Shown here: piece after piece, positions 1 through 7,851 of the stretch
Numbering within the stretch: position 1 is the first letter of the stretch
Layout of the letters: each line of letters opens with the position of its first letter
Source: Xanthomonas sp. Leaf148
GTDB taxonomy: Bacteria > Pseudomonadota > Gammaproteobacteria > Xanthomonadales > Xanthomonadaceae
Assembly (NCBI RefSeq): GCF_001423585.1
Contig: NZ_LMOP01000008.1
Location: 237,476-301,475 of the forward strand
Direction of reading: 5' to 3'
DNA: 64,000 bases
The notes under the pieces: model-generated
Seen by the model: only the letters and a program-made list of their open reading frames with translations
Database searches by the model: none
Told to the model about the DNA's origin: nothing
Made by a program: the position numbers and the translations under genes

Positions 1-58
1 CTACTTTCTGATCCTGCCCTTACATATGAGCGCGCACTGAAAAGAATCAATTACTAAT

Positions 59-553
59 ATGCGCATCCTCCTCGCCCACACCTCGCTCAGCGGCAACACG
101 CGCGATGTCGCGCGTGCGATCTGCGCGCGCTGCGAAGAGTTGGGCCATGCGGTAACCTGGATCGATGCCGATATCCAGACGCTGGCGCAGGCGTGCCCGG
201 ATGGCGCCGAACATGATCTCTACATCCTCGGTAGCTGGAGCATCAACGCCGGGCGTACGCCGCCGGAGATGAAGCGCTTCATCGAACAGCTCGTCAACGC
301 GGTCGGCAAGCCGGAGCGGCTGGCGGTGTTCGGCACCGGCGAGACGCAATGGGGTGAGGAGAACTACTGCGGTGCCGCCCGGCGCATCGCCGCGTTCTTC
401 GGCTCGCGCTATCCGCGGCTGGAGATCGAACAAATGCCCCACGGCGAACGCGACGCCACCAAGATCCAACACTGGACCGACACCATTCTTGCTCTTACCG
501 ACACACCGTTCGAGAACACCTCCCATGCAGACGCTCCACGCCTCCACACCTGA
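59..553 (+). CDS. flavodoxin family protein
   Basis: A 164-residue flavodoxin-like protein, expected to bind FMN and carry single electrons in the cytoplasm. The N-terminal phosphate-binding loop T8-S-L-S-G-N-T14 follows a hydrophobic first strand (RILLAH), and the length fits a short-chain flavodoxin. A thioredoxin gene overlaps its 3' end by 29 bp in another frame, so the two are probably co-translated. Similar flavodoxin-thioredoxin pairs lie beside class I ribonucleotide reductase genes in related genomes, which suggests a role in reducing that enzyme; this is inference, because the upstream gene lies outside the window. NrdI is the alternative name, but the sequence is not close enough to assign it. 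Confidence 0.85.
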   Translation: MRILLAHTSLSGNTRDVARAICARCEELGHAVTWIDADIQTLAQACPDGAEHDLYILGSWSINAGRTPPEMKRFIEQLVNAVGKPERLAVFGTGETQWGEENYCGAARRIAAFFGSRYPRLEIEQMPHGERDATKIQHWTDTILALTDTPFENTSHADAPRLHT

Positions 554-851
554 CGACTACGTTGCCGCTCTTGCTGCGCATCCGCGCTTGCTGGTTGACT
601 ACTACAAGGACAATTGCCCGGGTTGCAAGATGCTCGACATGTCGCTGACCAAGTTCGCCGCGAGCGAGGACGCCGCAGGCGTCGCACTGCTCAAGGTCAA
701 GCTGGAAGTGGTTGGCGAGGAGTTCTTCCGCAGCCTGGGGTTGCGGCAGACGCCTACTCTGGCCTTGTTCAAGGACGGCGCCGAAGTGACGCGTCTGCCC
801 GGCTTCCAGTCGCCGGCGCAGGTGGAAGCGGCGGTCCGCAGCGGCCTGTGA
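525..851 (+). CDS. thioredoxin family protein
   Basis: A 108-residue single-domain thioredoxin-fold protein with active site C31-P-G-C34 and the usual cis-proline loop (T76-P77). It is expected to be a cytoplasmic dithiol reductant or a glutaredoxin-like donor. CPGC differs from the CGPC of classical thioredoxin, so the redox potential may differ. I chose the ATG at 525 because the thioredoxin fold begins there (MQTLHAST); the longer open frame upstream is only the flavodoxin gene read in another frame. The overlap with the flavodoxin gene points to one operon. Confidence 0.88.
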   Translation: MQTLHASTPDDYVAALAAHPRLLVDYYKDNCPGCKMLDMSLTKFAASEDAAGVALLKVKLEVVGEEFFRSLGLRQTPTLALFKDGAEVTRLPGFQSPAQVEAAVRSGL

Positions 852-888
852 TGGCGACGGGCGCCCGGTCGATGCGAGGCGCCCGGCG

Positions 889-1341
889 ATGAACGCCACC
901 ATCACCATCGTCGCCTGGAGCTTCCTGCTGGCGGGGCTGGGGTTGTTGACCGGTGCGGCGCTGTTGCCGGATCAGGCGCGCTGGATCCTGTTACTGCTGG
1001 GCGTGGCGTTCGGCGGCGTGGGGGGCGGCATCCTCGGCTATCGCGGATGGCATGCGCGGCGTGCTGCGTGGTTGCGCCGGCATGGCACGGTGGTGGAAGC
1101 GCGCTTCGTGTGCATCGAACACAATGCGTCTTTGCAGGTCAACGGTGTGCACCCGTTCCGTATCCTGGCCCAACGCCACGACCGCACGCATAACACCTTG
1201 ACCGAGTATCGCAGCGATAACCTGTGGACCGATCCGCAGCCGTTCCTCACAGATGGGCAACCGCTGCGCATCTTCGTCGATCCGCAGCGTCCGGCGCGTT
1301 ACCACATGGACCTGAGTTTCCTGCCGACGCTGCGCAGCTGA
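889..1341 (+). CDS. DUF3592-like membrane protein
   Basis: A 150-residue protein with two hydrophobic helices near the N-terminus (about residues 8-27 and 31-51), followed by a soluble domain. The arrangement of a helical hairpin, a basic stretch (RRAAWLRRHG), a VVEARF strand and a late IFVDPQRPARY motif is typical of DUF3592 proteins. The function is unknown. The gene follows the thioredoxin gene by 37 bp and precedes a thioesterase by 37 bp, so it is probably in the same transcript. The family assignment is from motif memory only. Confidence 0.7.
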   Translation: MNATITIVAWSFLLAGLGLLTGAALLPDQARWILLLLGVAFGGVGGGILGYRGWHARRAAWLRRHGTVVEARFVCIEHNASLQVNGVHPFRILAQRHDRTHNTLTEYRSDNLWTDPQPFLTDGQPLRIFVDPQRPARYHMDLSFLPTLRS

Positions 1342-1378
1342 TCGGGCTGGCTTTCCTTCCTTTTCCGGTACCGCCTTC

Positions 1379-1786
1379 ATGACCAGCGCCACACCCGTTC
1401 CGCCGACCGAAGTGCGCATGGTCGAAATCGTGTTCCCCAACCACACCAATCACATGGGCACGCTGTTCGGCGGGCAGGCGTTGGCGTGGATGGACAAGGC
1501 CGCGTTTCTGGCCGCCTCGCGCTATGCGCGGCGTGCGGTGGTGACCGCACGCTCGGACCAGGTGGATTTCAAGCTGCCGATCCGTCAGGGCCAAATGGTG
1601 GAAACCATCGCGCGGGTGGTGTCGGTGGGGCGCAGTTCGATCAAGGTGGAAGTGGAGCTGATCGCCGAAGACCTGCTCAGCGGCGCGCGCGAGCTGTGCA
1701 CACGAGGGCACTTCGTCATGATCGCCCTGGATGCCGATGGCAAGCCGACGATGGTGCCGCCGTTGCCAGCTGCTGGCGCTAGCTGA
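1379..1786 (+). CDS. acyl-CoA thioesterase (hotdog fold, YciA-like)
   Basis: A 135-residue single hotdog-domain protein likely to hydrolyse acyl-CoA thioesters in the cytoplasm. The signature N21-H-T-N-H-M-G-T-L-F-G-G32 followed by ALAWMD matches the helix start of the YciA/BFIT-like acyl-CoA hydrolases, and VDFKLPIRQG and EVELIAEDLLSG match the later strands. The length is normal for the family. It closes the four-gene plus-strand group that begins with the flavodoxin. Substrate chain length cannot be read from the sequence. Confidence 0.88.
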   Translation: MTSATPVPPTEVRMVEIVFPNHTNHMGTLFGGQALAWMDKAAFLAASRYARRAVVTARSDQVDFKLPIRQGQMVETIARVVSVGRSSIKVEVELIAEDLLSGARELCTRGHFVMIALDADGKPTMVPPLPAAGAS

Positions 1787-1909
1787 TCAGGACCAGCGCG
1801 GCCATAGCGTCGCGAGCACTCGTCGGATGCGAGCGGCGATGAAGCGCGCACCCAGCGCTCGCCGCCGCCACACCTGCTCGATGCTTGCGCAGTTGCCAGA
1901 TCGCCGCTG

Positions 1910-2425
1910 TTATTCCTGGACCTCGCGGTCCTCGCGCTTGGTTTCTTCCATCGCTTCGGGTTCCAGTTCTTCGGCGCTGCGATTGAGTTTGACGAACACG
2001 CCCCAGGCGATCAGCAACAGCGCAGCGCACAGGCCGACGGCAGCGGCATACGGCAGCTTGGCTGGGTCCTCGTGCATCAGCTCGAAGATCGATACCAGCG
2101 TTTCGATCGCCAGCGCGATCACGATCACCACGAAGAACCTCGACAGGTAGCGGCGCACGCGGGTGGGGCCGCTGACCTTGACGTCGCGCAGGATCTCTTC
2201 TTCGAAGATGGTCTGGCCCAGCTCCAGCGTCACCAATGCCACGGTGAGCAGGCCGATGGCTTCCAGCACCACGTTGAAGCGGTCGCGCACCACCATGTCG
2301 CCGCCCGGGGTGAAGCCATGCCACAACTCCAAGCCGGCCATCCCCACCAGCCCCGCTGCGCACAGCACGAAAAACGCCAGGATCACGAAGTGACCGGCAC
2401 GGAACAGGTGGCTGAGCAGCTTCAT
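1910..2425 (-). CDS. PsiE-like four-helix membrane protein
   Basis: A 171-residue protein with four predicted transmembrane helices: about residues 8-30, a second after a charged loop, then VVIVIALAIETLVSIF and YAAAVGLCAALLLIAWGV. It ends in a strongly acidic cytoplasmic tail. The layout and the EEEILRDVKVSG loop resemble the phosphate-starvation-inducible PsiE family, but this is a weak assignment. I chose the ATG at 2425 (MKLLSHLF), because an upstream in-frame ATG would add a polar stretch that overlaps the repeat-rich region. Confidence 0.65.
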   Translation of the reverse strand: MKLLSHLFRAGHFVILAFFVLCAAGLVGMAGLELWHGFTPGGDMVVRDRFNVVLEAIGLLTVALVTLELGQTIFEEEILRDVKVSGPTRVRRYLSRFFVVIVIALAIETLVSIFELMHEDPAKLPYAAAVGLCAALLLIAWGVFVKLNRSAEELEPEAMEETKREDREVQE

Positions 2426-2506
2426 GGGAGGCGACGCGGGTGATGGGACGCAGAGCATCGTGCGCAACGCGTCGTTGCAGCGCGAAGGCTACGCGAACCC
2501 GGCGCG

Positions 2507-2554
2507 CCCTCATCCGGCGCTTTGCGCCACCTTCTCCCGCAAGCGGGAGAAGGG
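2507..2554 (-). repeat. REP-like palindromic unit
   Basis: This stretch contains CCCTCATCCGGCGC followed by the inverted repeat CTTCTCCCGC-AA-GCGGGAGAAG. The same layout, in the opposite orientation, occurs at 23826-23870, so it is one unit of a dispersed palindromic family. Its hairpin also forms the first copy of the 45-bp tandem array that follows. Confidence 0.75.
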
Positions 2555-2713
2555 ACGTGCCAGAGCAACGAGGTGTAGCTCCCGCGAGCGGGAGAAGGGA
2601 TGTGCCAGAGCAGCGAGGTGTAGCTCCCGCGTGCGGGAGAAGGGGCGTGCCAGAGCAACGAGGTGTAGCTCCCGCGTGCGGGAGAAGGGGCGTGCCAGAG
2701 CAACGAGGTGTAG
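2534..2713. repeat. 45-bp tandem repeat, 4 copies, each with a hairpin
   Basis: Four head-to-tail units start at 2534, 2579, 2624 and 2669, each exactly 45 bp. Each opens with the inverted repeat CTCCCGC-NN-GCGGGAG and continues with a GTGCCAGAGCA-R-CGAGGTGTAG core. Copies differ by only a few bases. Because 45 is a multiple of three, open frames run through the array on both strands, but their low-complexity translations look like artefacts. Confidence 0.9.
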
Positions 2714-2761
2714 TGGAGACGGAGGCCATCGGCCCAGTGCCGTGTAGCTACCATCATCCTA

Positions 2762-2843
2762 GCTCTCTGCTCTCTGCTCTCTGCTCTCTGCTCTCTGCTC
2801 TCTGCTCTCTGCTCTCCGCTCTCTGCTCTCCGCTCTCCGCTCC
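2762..2843. repeat. 7-bp tandem repeat (GCTCTCT)n
   Basis: About 11 head-to-tail units of GCTCTCT, with later units drifting to GCTCTCC. One strand is pure pyrimidine apart from the G of each unit. Such arrays change length by slipped-strand replication. The array lies between a hairpin array and a REP-like unit in the 507-bp gap between the PsiE-like gene and panE. Confidence 0.9.
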
Positions 2844-2888
2844 CTTCCCCCGCCTGCGGGGGAAGGTGCCCGAAGGGCGGATGGGGGT
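2843..2888 (+). repeat. REP-like palindromic unit, downstream of panE
   Basis: A hairpin CTTCCCCCGC-CT-GCGGGGGAAG is followed by GGTGCCCGAAGGGCGGATGG. A near-identical unit in the same orientation is at 3904-3948, so the two bracket panE. Units like this are scattered between genes in xanthomonads. Confidence 0.85.
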
Positions 2889-2932
2889 GCGGTTTACACG
2901 TAGCCCAACCGCTCGCACGCACTCCAACAGCC

Positions 2933-3871
2933 TCAGCTATGCCGCAACACCTGATACGCCTGCAGATGCACATTCGCCGCCATCAGCAGCGGTGCATTGC
3001 GACCGGTCTCGCGCACCCGTTTCAGCATGTCGCCAACGATCTGCGCCGCTTCCACATCCTGGCCGGCTTCCAGATCGCGCAGCATCGACGCCTTCAACGG
3101 CGAATCCACCTGCAACAAGGTCTGCAAAGCTTTTGCACGCGCCGGCTCGGGAATCGTCTGACCGGCCGCATCGGCGGCCCATAGGCATTCGTTGTACACG
3201 CCGTTGATCAACGCACGCCCATCGTCGGTGGCGACGATCGCGCCGACCGGTGCGCGCATCAGGCAGGTGGCCGCTGCCAATGCGGTGAGGAAGCTGTATT
3301 TATTCCACTGCTCCTGCGCGATCTGCGTGCTGGCCACATGGTCAATACCCGCCTGCGTGCATGCTGCGGCAAACGCCTGCACGCGCGCCGAGTCTGCGCT
3401 GCCATCGCGCTCGCCAAAGGTGATCGCCGCCGGCTTGCCCAGATGCAGAATCTCGCCGTGTTCGCCCTTGGTCGCGCTGATGAAGCACAGCCCGCCCAGC
3501 ACCCGCGCCGCGCCGAAGCGCTCGTCCAGCGCCGCGTAATGGCGCAGCCCGTTGAGGATCGGCAGCACCGTGGTGTGTTCGCCCACGGCCGGTGCAATCG
3601 CCTCAAGCGCGTTATCCAGGTCGTAGGCCTTGCAGCTGAGCATCACCAGATCGAACGGCTGCTGCGCTACCAGCGCCGGCAATGCAGCGGCGGTGACATG
3701 CGCCACTTGCAGATCCGCATCGCCCAGCGGGCTGCGGATGCGCAAGCCATCGGCCTGCAACTGCGCCGCCCGCGCATCGCGCACCAGGAAGGTGACGTCC
3801 ACGCCGGCCTGCGCCAAACGTCCGCCGAAGTAGCCGCCGGTACCGCCGGCGCCGAGAATGAGCATGCGCAT
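2933..3871 (-). CDS. panE: 2-dehydropantoate 2-reductase (ketopantoate reductase)
   Basis: A 312-residue cytoplasmic enzyme that reduces ketopantoate to pantoate with NADPH, a step in coenzyme A synthesis. The Rossmann motif G7-A-G-G-T-G-G-Y-F-G16 is at the N-terminus. N107 (LPILNGLRH) and K191 (EQWNKYSFLTALA) match the conserved Asn and catalytic Lys of the ApbA/PanE family, and the C-terminal domain is complete. The family has several paralogues, so a related 2-hydroxyacid role is possible. REP-like units flank the gene on both sides. Another coenzyme A gene, coaX, lies at the far end of the window but is not linked to it. Confidence 0.85.
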   Translation of the reverse strand: MRMLILGAGGTGGYFGGRLAQAGVDVTFLVRDARAAQLQADGLRIRSPLGDADLQVAHVTAAALPALVAQQPFDLVMLSCKAYDLDNALEAIAPAVGEHTTVLPILNGLRHYAALDERFGAARVLGGLCFISATKGEHGEILHLGKPAAITFGERDGSADSARVQAFAAACTQAGIDHVASTQIAQEQWNKYSFLTALAAATCLMRAPVGAIVATDDGRALINGVYNECLWAADAAGQTIPEPARAKALQTLLQVDSPLKASMLRDLEAGQDVEAAQIVGDMLKRVRETGRNAPLLMAANVHLQAYQVLRHS

Positions 3872-3903
3872 GAAGTGATCTGTCCTCAGTCAATTTAGTC
3901 TTG

Positions 3904-3948
3904 CCCTTCCCCGCAGGCGGGGGAAGGTGCCCGAAGGGCGGATGGGGG
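3904..3948 (+). repeat. REP-like palindromic unit, upstream of panE
   Basis: CTTCCCCGCAGGCGGGGGAAG is followed by GTGCCCGAAGGGCGGATGG, nearly identical to the unit at 2843-2888 and in the same orientation. It lies between the divergence-free 3' end of the yadH-like gene and the start of panE. Confidence 0.85.
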
Positions 3949-3998
3949 GAAGCGCGTCCGCCAGCAACCGGCGTTCCCAATAAAATCCGCGCCCGGCG

Positions 3999-4811
3999 TT
4001 AGCTCCGCAACCCCACGCCACGGCGCAGCAGCCACAGCGCCAGCGCGCTGAGTACCGCGACAAAGCCCAGCATCAGCGCGTAGGCCACCCAGATCGGCAC
4101 GTCGGAGCTGCCGAGCAGGCCGTAACGGAAGGCGTTGACCATGTAGAAGATCGGGTTGGCATGCGTGGCCGCTTCGGCCCAGCCGGGCAGCAACTTCACC
4201 GAATAGAACACACCGCCCAGGTAAGTCAGCGGGGTCAGGATGAAGGTGGGCACGATCGCCACGTCATCGAACTTCTTGGCGTACACCGCGTTGACGAAGC
4301 CGGCCAGCGAAAAGATGATCGCGCCCAGCAGCACGGTGGTCAGCGTCACGAAGGGATGCGGGATGCGGACCGGGGTGAAGAACATGGCGATGATCAGCAC
4401 CAGCGCACCGACCATCACCCCGCGCAGCACCGCGCCGGACACATAGCCCCACAGGATCACCCAGTTGGGCATCGGGCTGACCAGCAGTTCTTCGACGTGG
4501 CGGCCGAACTTGGCGCCGAAAAAGCTGGACGAAATGTTGCCGTAGCTGTTCTGGATCACGCTCATCATCACCAGGCCCGGCACGATGAACTGCATGTAGG
4601 TGTAGCCGCCCATGTCGCCCACGCGCGAGCCGATCAGCCCGCCGAAGATCAGGAAGTACAGCGTCATGGTGATGGCCGGCGGCACCAGGGTCTGGCCCCA
4701 GATGCGCAGGATGCGCTGCACTTCGCGGCGCACGATGGTGCCCAGCGCAATCCAGTTGCGTTGGCGGGGTGTTGCGGGAACAGCGGACATCGAAGGCTCC
4801 GGGGAAGTCAT
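3999..4811 (-). CDS. yadH: ABC-2 type transporter permease (YadH-like)
   Basis: A 270-residue inner-membrane permease with six predicted helices and a ~30-residue cytoplasmic N-terminus containing RREVQRILRIWGQT. The segments ITMTLYFLIFGGLIG, YMQFIVPGLVMM and the loop FGRHVEELLVSPMP are characteristic of the ABC-2 (DrrB/NodJ/YadH) family. The start overlaps the stop of the upstream ATPase gene by 4 bp, so the two subunits are translationally coupled. The substrate is unknown; the complex is probably an exporter. Confidence 0.9.
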   Translation of the reverse strand: MTSPEPSMSAVPATPRQRNWIALGTIVRREVQRILRIWGQTLVPPAITMTLYFLIFGGLIGSRVGDMGGYTYMQFIVPGLVMMSVIQNSYGNISSSFFGAKFGRHVEELLVSPMPNWVILWGYVSGAVLRGVMVGALVLIIAMFFTPVRIPHPFVTLTTVLLGAIIFSLAGFVNAVYAKKFDDVAIVPTFILTPLTYLGGVFYSVKLLPGWAEAATHANPIFYMVNAFRYGLLGSSDVPIWVAYALMLGFVAVLSALALWLLRRGVGLRS

Positions 4812-5806
4812 GGGTGACCTGCCGGGCGCACGGGCGCCGCTGTAGCAGGAGCCGGGTCGGCGAGGGTCTCGCCGGGTCCGGTCAGACGAACGAACAATTC
4901 TTCCAGCCGGTTGCTCTTGGTACGCATCGAGCGCACCCGGATGCCGGCATCGCCTAGCGCGGCGAACACGCGGTTGAGGTCCATCGCGCGCGGCATGTCC
5001 AGATCCAGCGTGTGGCTGTCGATGGCGGTGAGCGTGGTGCCTTCGATCGCCGGCAGCTGAGCGGGCAGGTCACCGTCGATGTCGAACAGGAAGCCTTCCA
5101 CGTCGAGCTTGGCCAGCAATTCGCGCATCGGCCCCTGGGTGACGATCTGGCCGTGGTTGATGATGGCCAGGTTGCGGCACAGGTGCTCGGCTTCTTCCAG
5201 GTAATGCGTGGTCAGGATGATGGTGGTGCCGGCGGCGTTGATCTCTTTCAGCACGCGCCACATATCGCGGCGGATCTCGATGTCCACGCCGGCGGTGGGC
5301 TCGTCCAGGATCAGCAGGCGCGGCTGGGTCATCATCGCGCGGGCGATCATCAACCGCCGTTTCATGCCGCCGGACAGCGTGCGGCTCATCACCTGGGCTT
5401 TTTCCCACAGGTGCGCGCGGCGCAGCTCCACTTCGGCCAGACGCTCGGCTTCCGCACGCGGCATGCCGTAGAAGCCGGCGTAATTGACCAGGATGTCGAA
5501 GGGCTTTTCAAACAGGTTGAAGTTGACCTCCTGCGGCACCAGGCCGATCAGCCGCATCGCCTCGCTGCGATGGGCGACCAGATCGGTGCCGAACACTTCC
5601 ACCTGCCCGCCGGACAGGTTCACCAGCGAGCTGATGATGCCGATCAGGGTCGATTTGCCGGCGCCGTTGGGGCCGAGCAGGGCGAAGAAATCGCCTGGCG
5701 CCACATCCAGCGACACGCCCTTGAGCGCCTGGGTGCCGTTGTCGTAGGTCTTGCGCAGATCGCACACGCGCAGGGCGGGTGCGGTGATCGGAGATGGGGA
5801 ATTCAA
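4808..5806 (-). CDS. yadG: ABC transporter ATP-binding protein (YadG-like)
   Basis: A 332-residue ATPase subunit. Walker A LLGPNGAGKS, signature LSGGMKRRLMIARAMM and Walker B LLILDEPTAGVD are all present, followed by the H-loop in LTTHYLEEAEHL. A C-terminal extension of about 80 residues after the nucleotide-binding domain is normal for YadG/DrrA-type ATPases. It is partnered with the YadH-like permease that overlaps its 3' end. A good ribosome-binding sequence (AAGGAACACC) precedes the ATG, which is divergent from the ferredoxin-NADP reductase gene. Confidence 0.92.
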   Translation of the reverse strand: MNSPSPITAPALRVCDLRKTYDNGTQALKGVSLDVAPGDFFALLGPNGAGKSTLIGIISSLVNLSGGQVEVFGTDLVAHRSEAMRLIGLVPQEVNFNLFEKPFDILVNYAGFYGMPRAEAERLAEVELRRAHLWEKAQVMSRTLSGGMKRRLMIARAMMTQPRLLILDEPTAGVDIEIRRDMWRVLKEINAAGTTIILTTHYLEEAEHLCRNLAIINHGQIVTQGPMRELLAKLDVEGFLFDIDGDLPAQLPAIEGTTLTAIDSHTLDLDMPRAMDLNRVFAALGDAGIRVRSMRTKSNRLEELFVRLTGPGETLADPAPATAAPVRPAGHP

Positions 5807-5907
5807 GGTGTTCCTTCGCGTCAGCGTGACGGCGCAGCGAGTTGCAGGCCGTTATTATAGAAGCCCGCGGGGGCAAGCCCCGATCACAGACTGTCCTAAA
5901 TACGTTC

Positions 5908-6669
5908 GTGCCTGTTCAATTTCCCCTCAAGCTTGTCGACCGGCGCATGATTGCGCCCACCGTGGCCCACTGCCAGTTCGTGCGTGACGACGGGCAGCCG
6001 CTGGATTTCCAGCCCGGGCAGTTCATCCAGATCCACTTCAATGGCGCCGATGGCACGCCGACCAAGCGCAGCTATTCGCTGGCGACCATCCACGACCATG
6101 CGCTGGGACCGGGCGAGGCGGTGGATATCGCGGTGAGCTTCGTGCCCGGCGGCTCGGCCACCGCGCTGTTCGAAGGCCTGCAGATCGGCGACCAGTTGCA
6201 GGCCAGCGGCCCGTATGGCCGTTTCTGCCTGCGGCCGGGCGATGCCAACCAGCGCTATGTGCTGATCGCCACCGGCACCGGGGTCACCCCGTACCGGTCG
6301 ATGCTGCCGTTGCTGGCCGAGGCGATCGCCAGCCGTGGCGTGCAGGTGGTCCTGCTGCAGGGTGCGCGCACCCCGGCCGAGCTGCTGTACGGCGAGGATT
6401 TCCGCGCGTTTGCCGACGCGCACCCGCAGTTTCGCTACGTGCCGTGCTTGTCGCGCGAGCTGCCTGACTCGCCGCATGCCGATGTGCGGCACGGCTATGT
6501 GCAGCAGCATCTGCCCGAATTCGCGCCCGATGCCCAGACCGATATCGCCTATCTCTGCGGCAACCCGGACATGGTGGACACCTGCGTCGAGGCACTGAAG
6601 ACCGCCGGTCTGCCGAACGCGCAGATTCGTCGCGAAAAATACGTCAGTCCGCCACCGGCAAAGACCTGA
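5908..6669 (+). CDS. fpr: ferredoxin-NADP reductase
   Basis: A 253-residue FAD enzyme that moves electrons between NADPH and ferredoxin or flavodoxin. The FAD-binding R54-S-Y-S57 motif, the NADP-binding ATGTGVTPYRSML segment and the C-terminal LCGNPDMVD segment are in the expected order. I chose the GTG at 5908, because the family begins close to VPVQFPLKLV; the longer open frame from 5842 would add residues encoded within the promoter region. It is divergent from the yadG-like gene, and a TTATTATA stretch near 5851 could be the -10 element. The C-terminus is slightly extended (SPPPAKT). Confidence 0.88.
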   Translation: MPVQFPLKLVDRRMIAPTVAHCQFVRDDGQPLDFQPGQFIQIHFNGADGTPTKRSYSLATIHDHALGPGEAVDIAVSFVPGGSATALFEGLQIGDQLQASGPYGRFCLRPGDANQRYVLIATGTGVTPYRSMLPLLAEAIASRGVQVVLLQGARTPAELLYGEDFRAFADAHPQFRYVPCLSRELPDSPHADVRHGYVQQHLPEFAPDAQTDIAYLCGNPDMVDTCVEALKTAGLPNAQIRREKYVSPPPAKT

Positions 6670-6700
6670 GGACCGCCGGCGCCGCCGCGATGGCGCCGGT

Positions 6701-6742
6701 AACCGCAGGCACGCTGCACCGTCATGCAGCGTGCCTGCGGTT
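6701..6742. terminator. bidirectional terminator hairpin
   Basis: A perfect 18-bp stem (AACCGCAGGCACGCTGCA and its complement) has a 6-nt loop. It lies between the convergent ends of the ferredoxin-NADP reductase gene (6669) and dmeF (6757). There is no strong T-run on either side, so termination is inferred from stem strength and position. Confidence 0.7.
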
Positions 6743-6756
6743 GCACACGCGCGAGG

Positions 6757-7764
6757 CTATGCCCGCGCTGTGTGCAGTGGCGGGCGTTGCAGCTCGACCG
6801 TGATGTGCACCAGTTCTTCGTGAATCTGCAACGCAGCGCGGACCAGGTCCGCATCGATGTCTGCGTCAGTGACCAGGCTGAGCACGCAGGCGTAGCGATC
6901 GCTGCCGACGCGCCACACATGCAGGTCGGCGATGGTGATCGCATGCGGAAGCTCGGCGATGACCTGCCTGACTTCCGCCACCACCGGCGCGTCCATTTCC
7001 GCATCCAGCAGCACGCGGCCGGTACTGCGCAGCAGTCCCCACGCCCACACGGTGACCAGTACCGCGCCGACGATGCCCATGAGCGGATCCAGCCACGTCA
7101 CCCCCCAATGCATGCCGGCGACCAAGGCCACGATCGCCAGCACCGACGTGGCGGCATCGGCGACCACGTGCAGATACGCGGCACGTAGATTCAGATCGGC
7201 GTGACCGTCGTGGTGGTGATCATGCTCACCATGCGCGTGACCATGACCATGACCATGACCATGACCATGATGCGCATGCCCATGGCTGTGATCGTGCCCG
7301 TGCGCATGCGAGTCGCGTAACCACCACGCACAGATCAGATTCACCAGCAGGCCGATCACCGCGATGACCGTGGCTTCCTGATACTGGACGGGCTGGGGCG
7401 AGAACAGCCGTTCCACCGACTGGAAGGCCATCAGGCCGGCCACGCCCAGCAACAGCAGCGCGCTGCTGTAGCCGCCCAGCACCTCGACCTTCCAGGTGCC
7501 GAAGGTAAAGCGCGGGTCGGTGGCATGCCGCCGCGCAAAGCGGTAGGCGAACAACGCCAGCCCCAATGCAAGCGCATGCGAGCTCATATGCCAGCCATCG
7601 GCGAGCAAGGCCATGGAATTGAGTGTCCAGCCGCCGACGATCTCCACCACCATCATCACCACGGTCAGGATCACGGCCTTGCGGGTGTTGCGCTCGGCCA
7701 GCGGGTTGGTGCTGGCAAAGCGGTGCGACTGCGCGCAGTGGGGCGCGGTGGGCGTGATCGACAT
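6757..7764 (-). CDS. dmeF: CDF cation efflux transporter DmeF (Co2+/Ni2+)
   Basis: A 335-residue inner-membrane cation diffusion facilitator that exports divalent metal using the proton gradient. Six helices are visible, with the metal-site pairs HMSSHALALG (helix II) and HVVADAATS (helix V). A His-rich cytoplasmic loop of about 40 residues (DSHAHGHDHSHGHAHHG and onward) lies between helices IV and V, as in DmeF proteins, and a C-terminal CDF domain follows. The adjacent divergent RcnR/CsoR-type regulator with an H-C-H-H ligand set supports cobalt and nickel as substrates rather than zinc. Three regulator operators lie just upstream of the start codon. Confidence 0.9.
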   Translation of the reverse strand: MSITPTAPHCAQSHRFASTNPLAERNTRKAVILTVVMMVVEIVGGWTLNSMALLADGWHMSSHALALGLALFAYRFARRHATDPRFTFGTWKVEVLGGYSSALLLLGVAGLMAFQSVERLFSPQPVQYQEATVIAVIGLLVNLICAWWLRDSHAHGHDHSHGHAHHGHGHGHGHGHAHGEHDHHHDGHADLNLRAAYLHVVADAATSVLAIVALVAGMHWGVTWLDPLMGIVGAVLVTVWAWGLLRSTGRVLLDAEMDAPVVAEVRQVIAELPHAITIADLHVWRVGSDRYACVLSLVTDADIDADLVRAALQIHEELVHITVELQRPPLHTARA

Positions 7765-7784
7765 CGGTGTGAGCTCTGGCTACG

Positions 7785-7845
7785 ATACCCCCACAGGGTA
7801 TCTGAGATACCCCCATGGGGTATCTGAGATACCCCCATGGGGTAT
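7785..7845. promoter_or_regulatory. three tandem DmeR operators between dmeF and dmeR
   Basis: Three 17-bp palindromes of form ATACCCCCATGGGGTAT lie at 7785-7801 (variant centre CACAGGG), 7807-7823 and 7829-7845, with an exact 22-bp period and a CTGAG spacer. They fill the 87 bp between the divergent start codons. The last copy ends 6 bp before the dmeR ATG, so the G-rich arm probably also serves as its ribosome-binding site. A G/C tract flanked by A/T is the usual operator shape for RcnR/CsoR-family metal sensors. Confidence 0.9.
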
Positions 7846-7851
7846 AGGGTA

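Noticed and set aside
1..57. A possible 3' end of an upstream gene in frame 1 (stop at 55-57) or frame 2 (stop at 38-40)
   Set aside because: Fewer than 20 codons are visible and neither reading matches a tail I recognise, so I cannot choose.
2534..2713. The 45-bp array considered as a CRISPR
   Set aside because: Units are head to tail with no unique spacers and no cas genes are nearby.
1779..2729. Long open frame on the minus strand with repeated proline/serine-rich units
   Set aside because: It runs through the 45-bp tandem array, which is a multiple of three, and through the opposite side of real genes; the translation is low complexity.
2440..3207. Plus-strand open frame of 255 codons across the repeat region
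   Set aside because: It is made of the 45-bp and 7-bp arrays plus the antisense of panE.
7226..7290. ATGACC repeats that look like a microsatellite
   Set aside because: They encode the His-rich loop of DmeF, a normal feature of the family.
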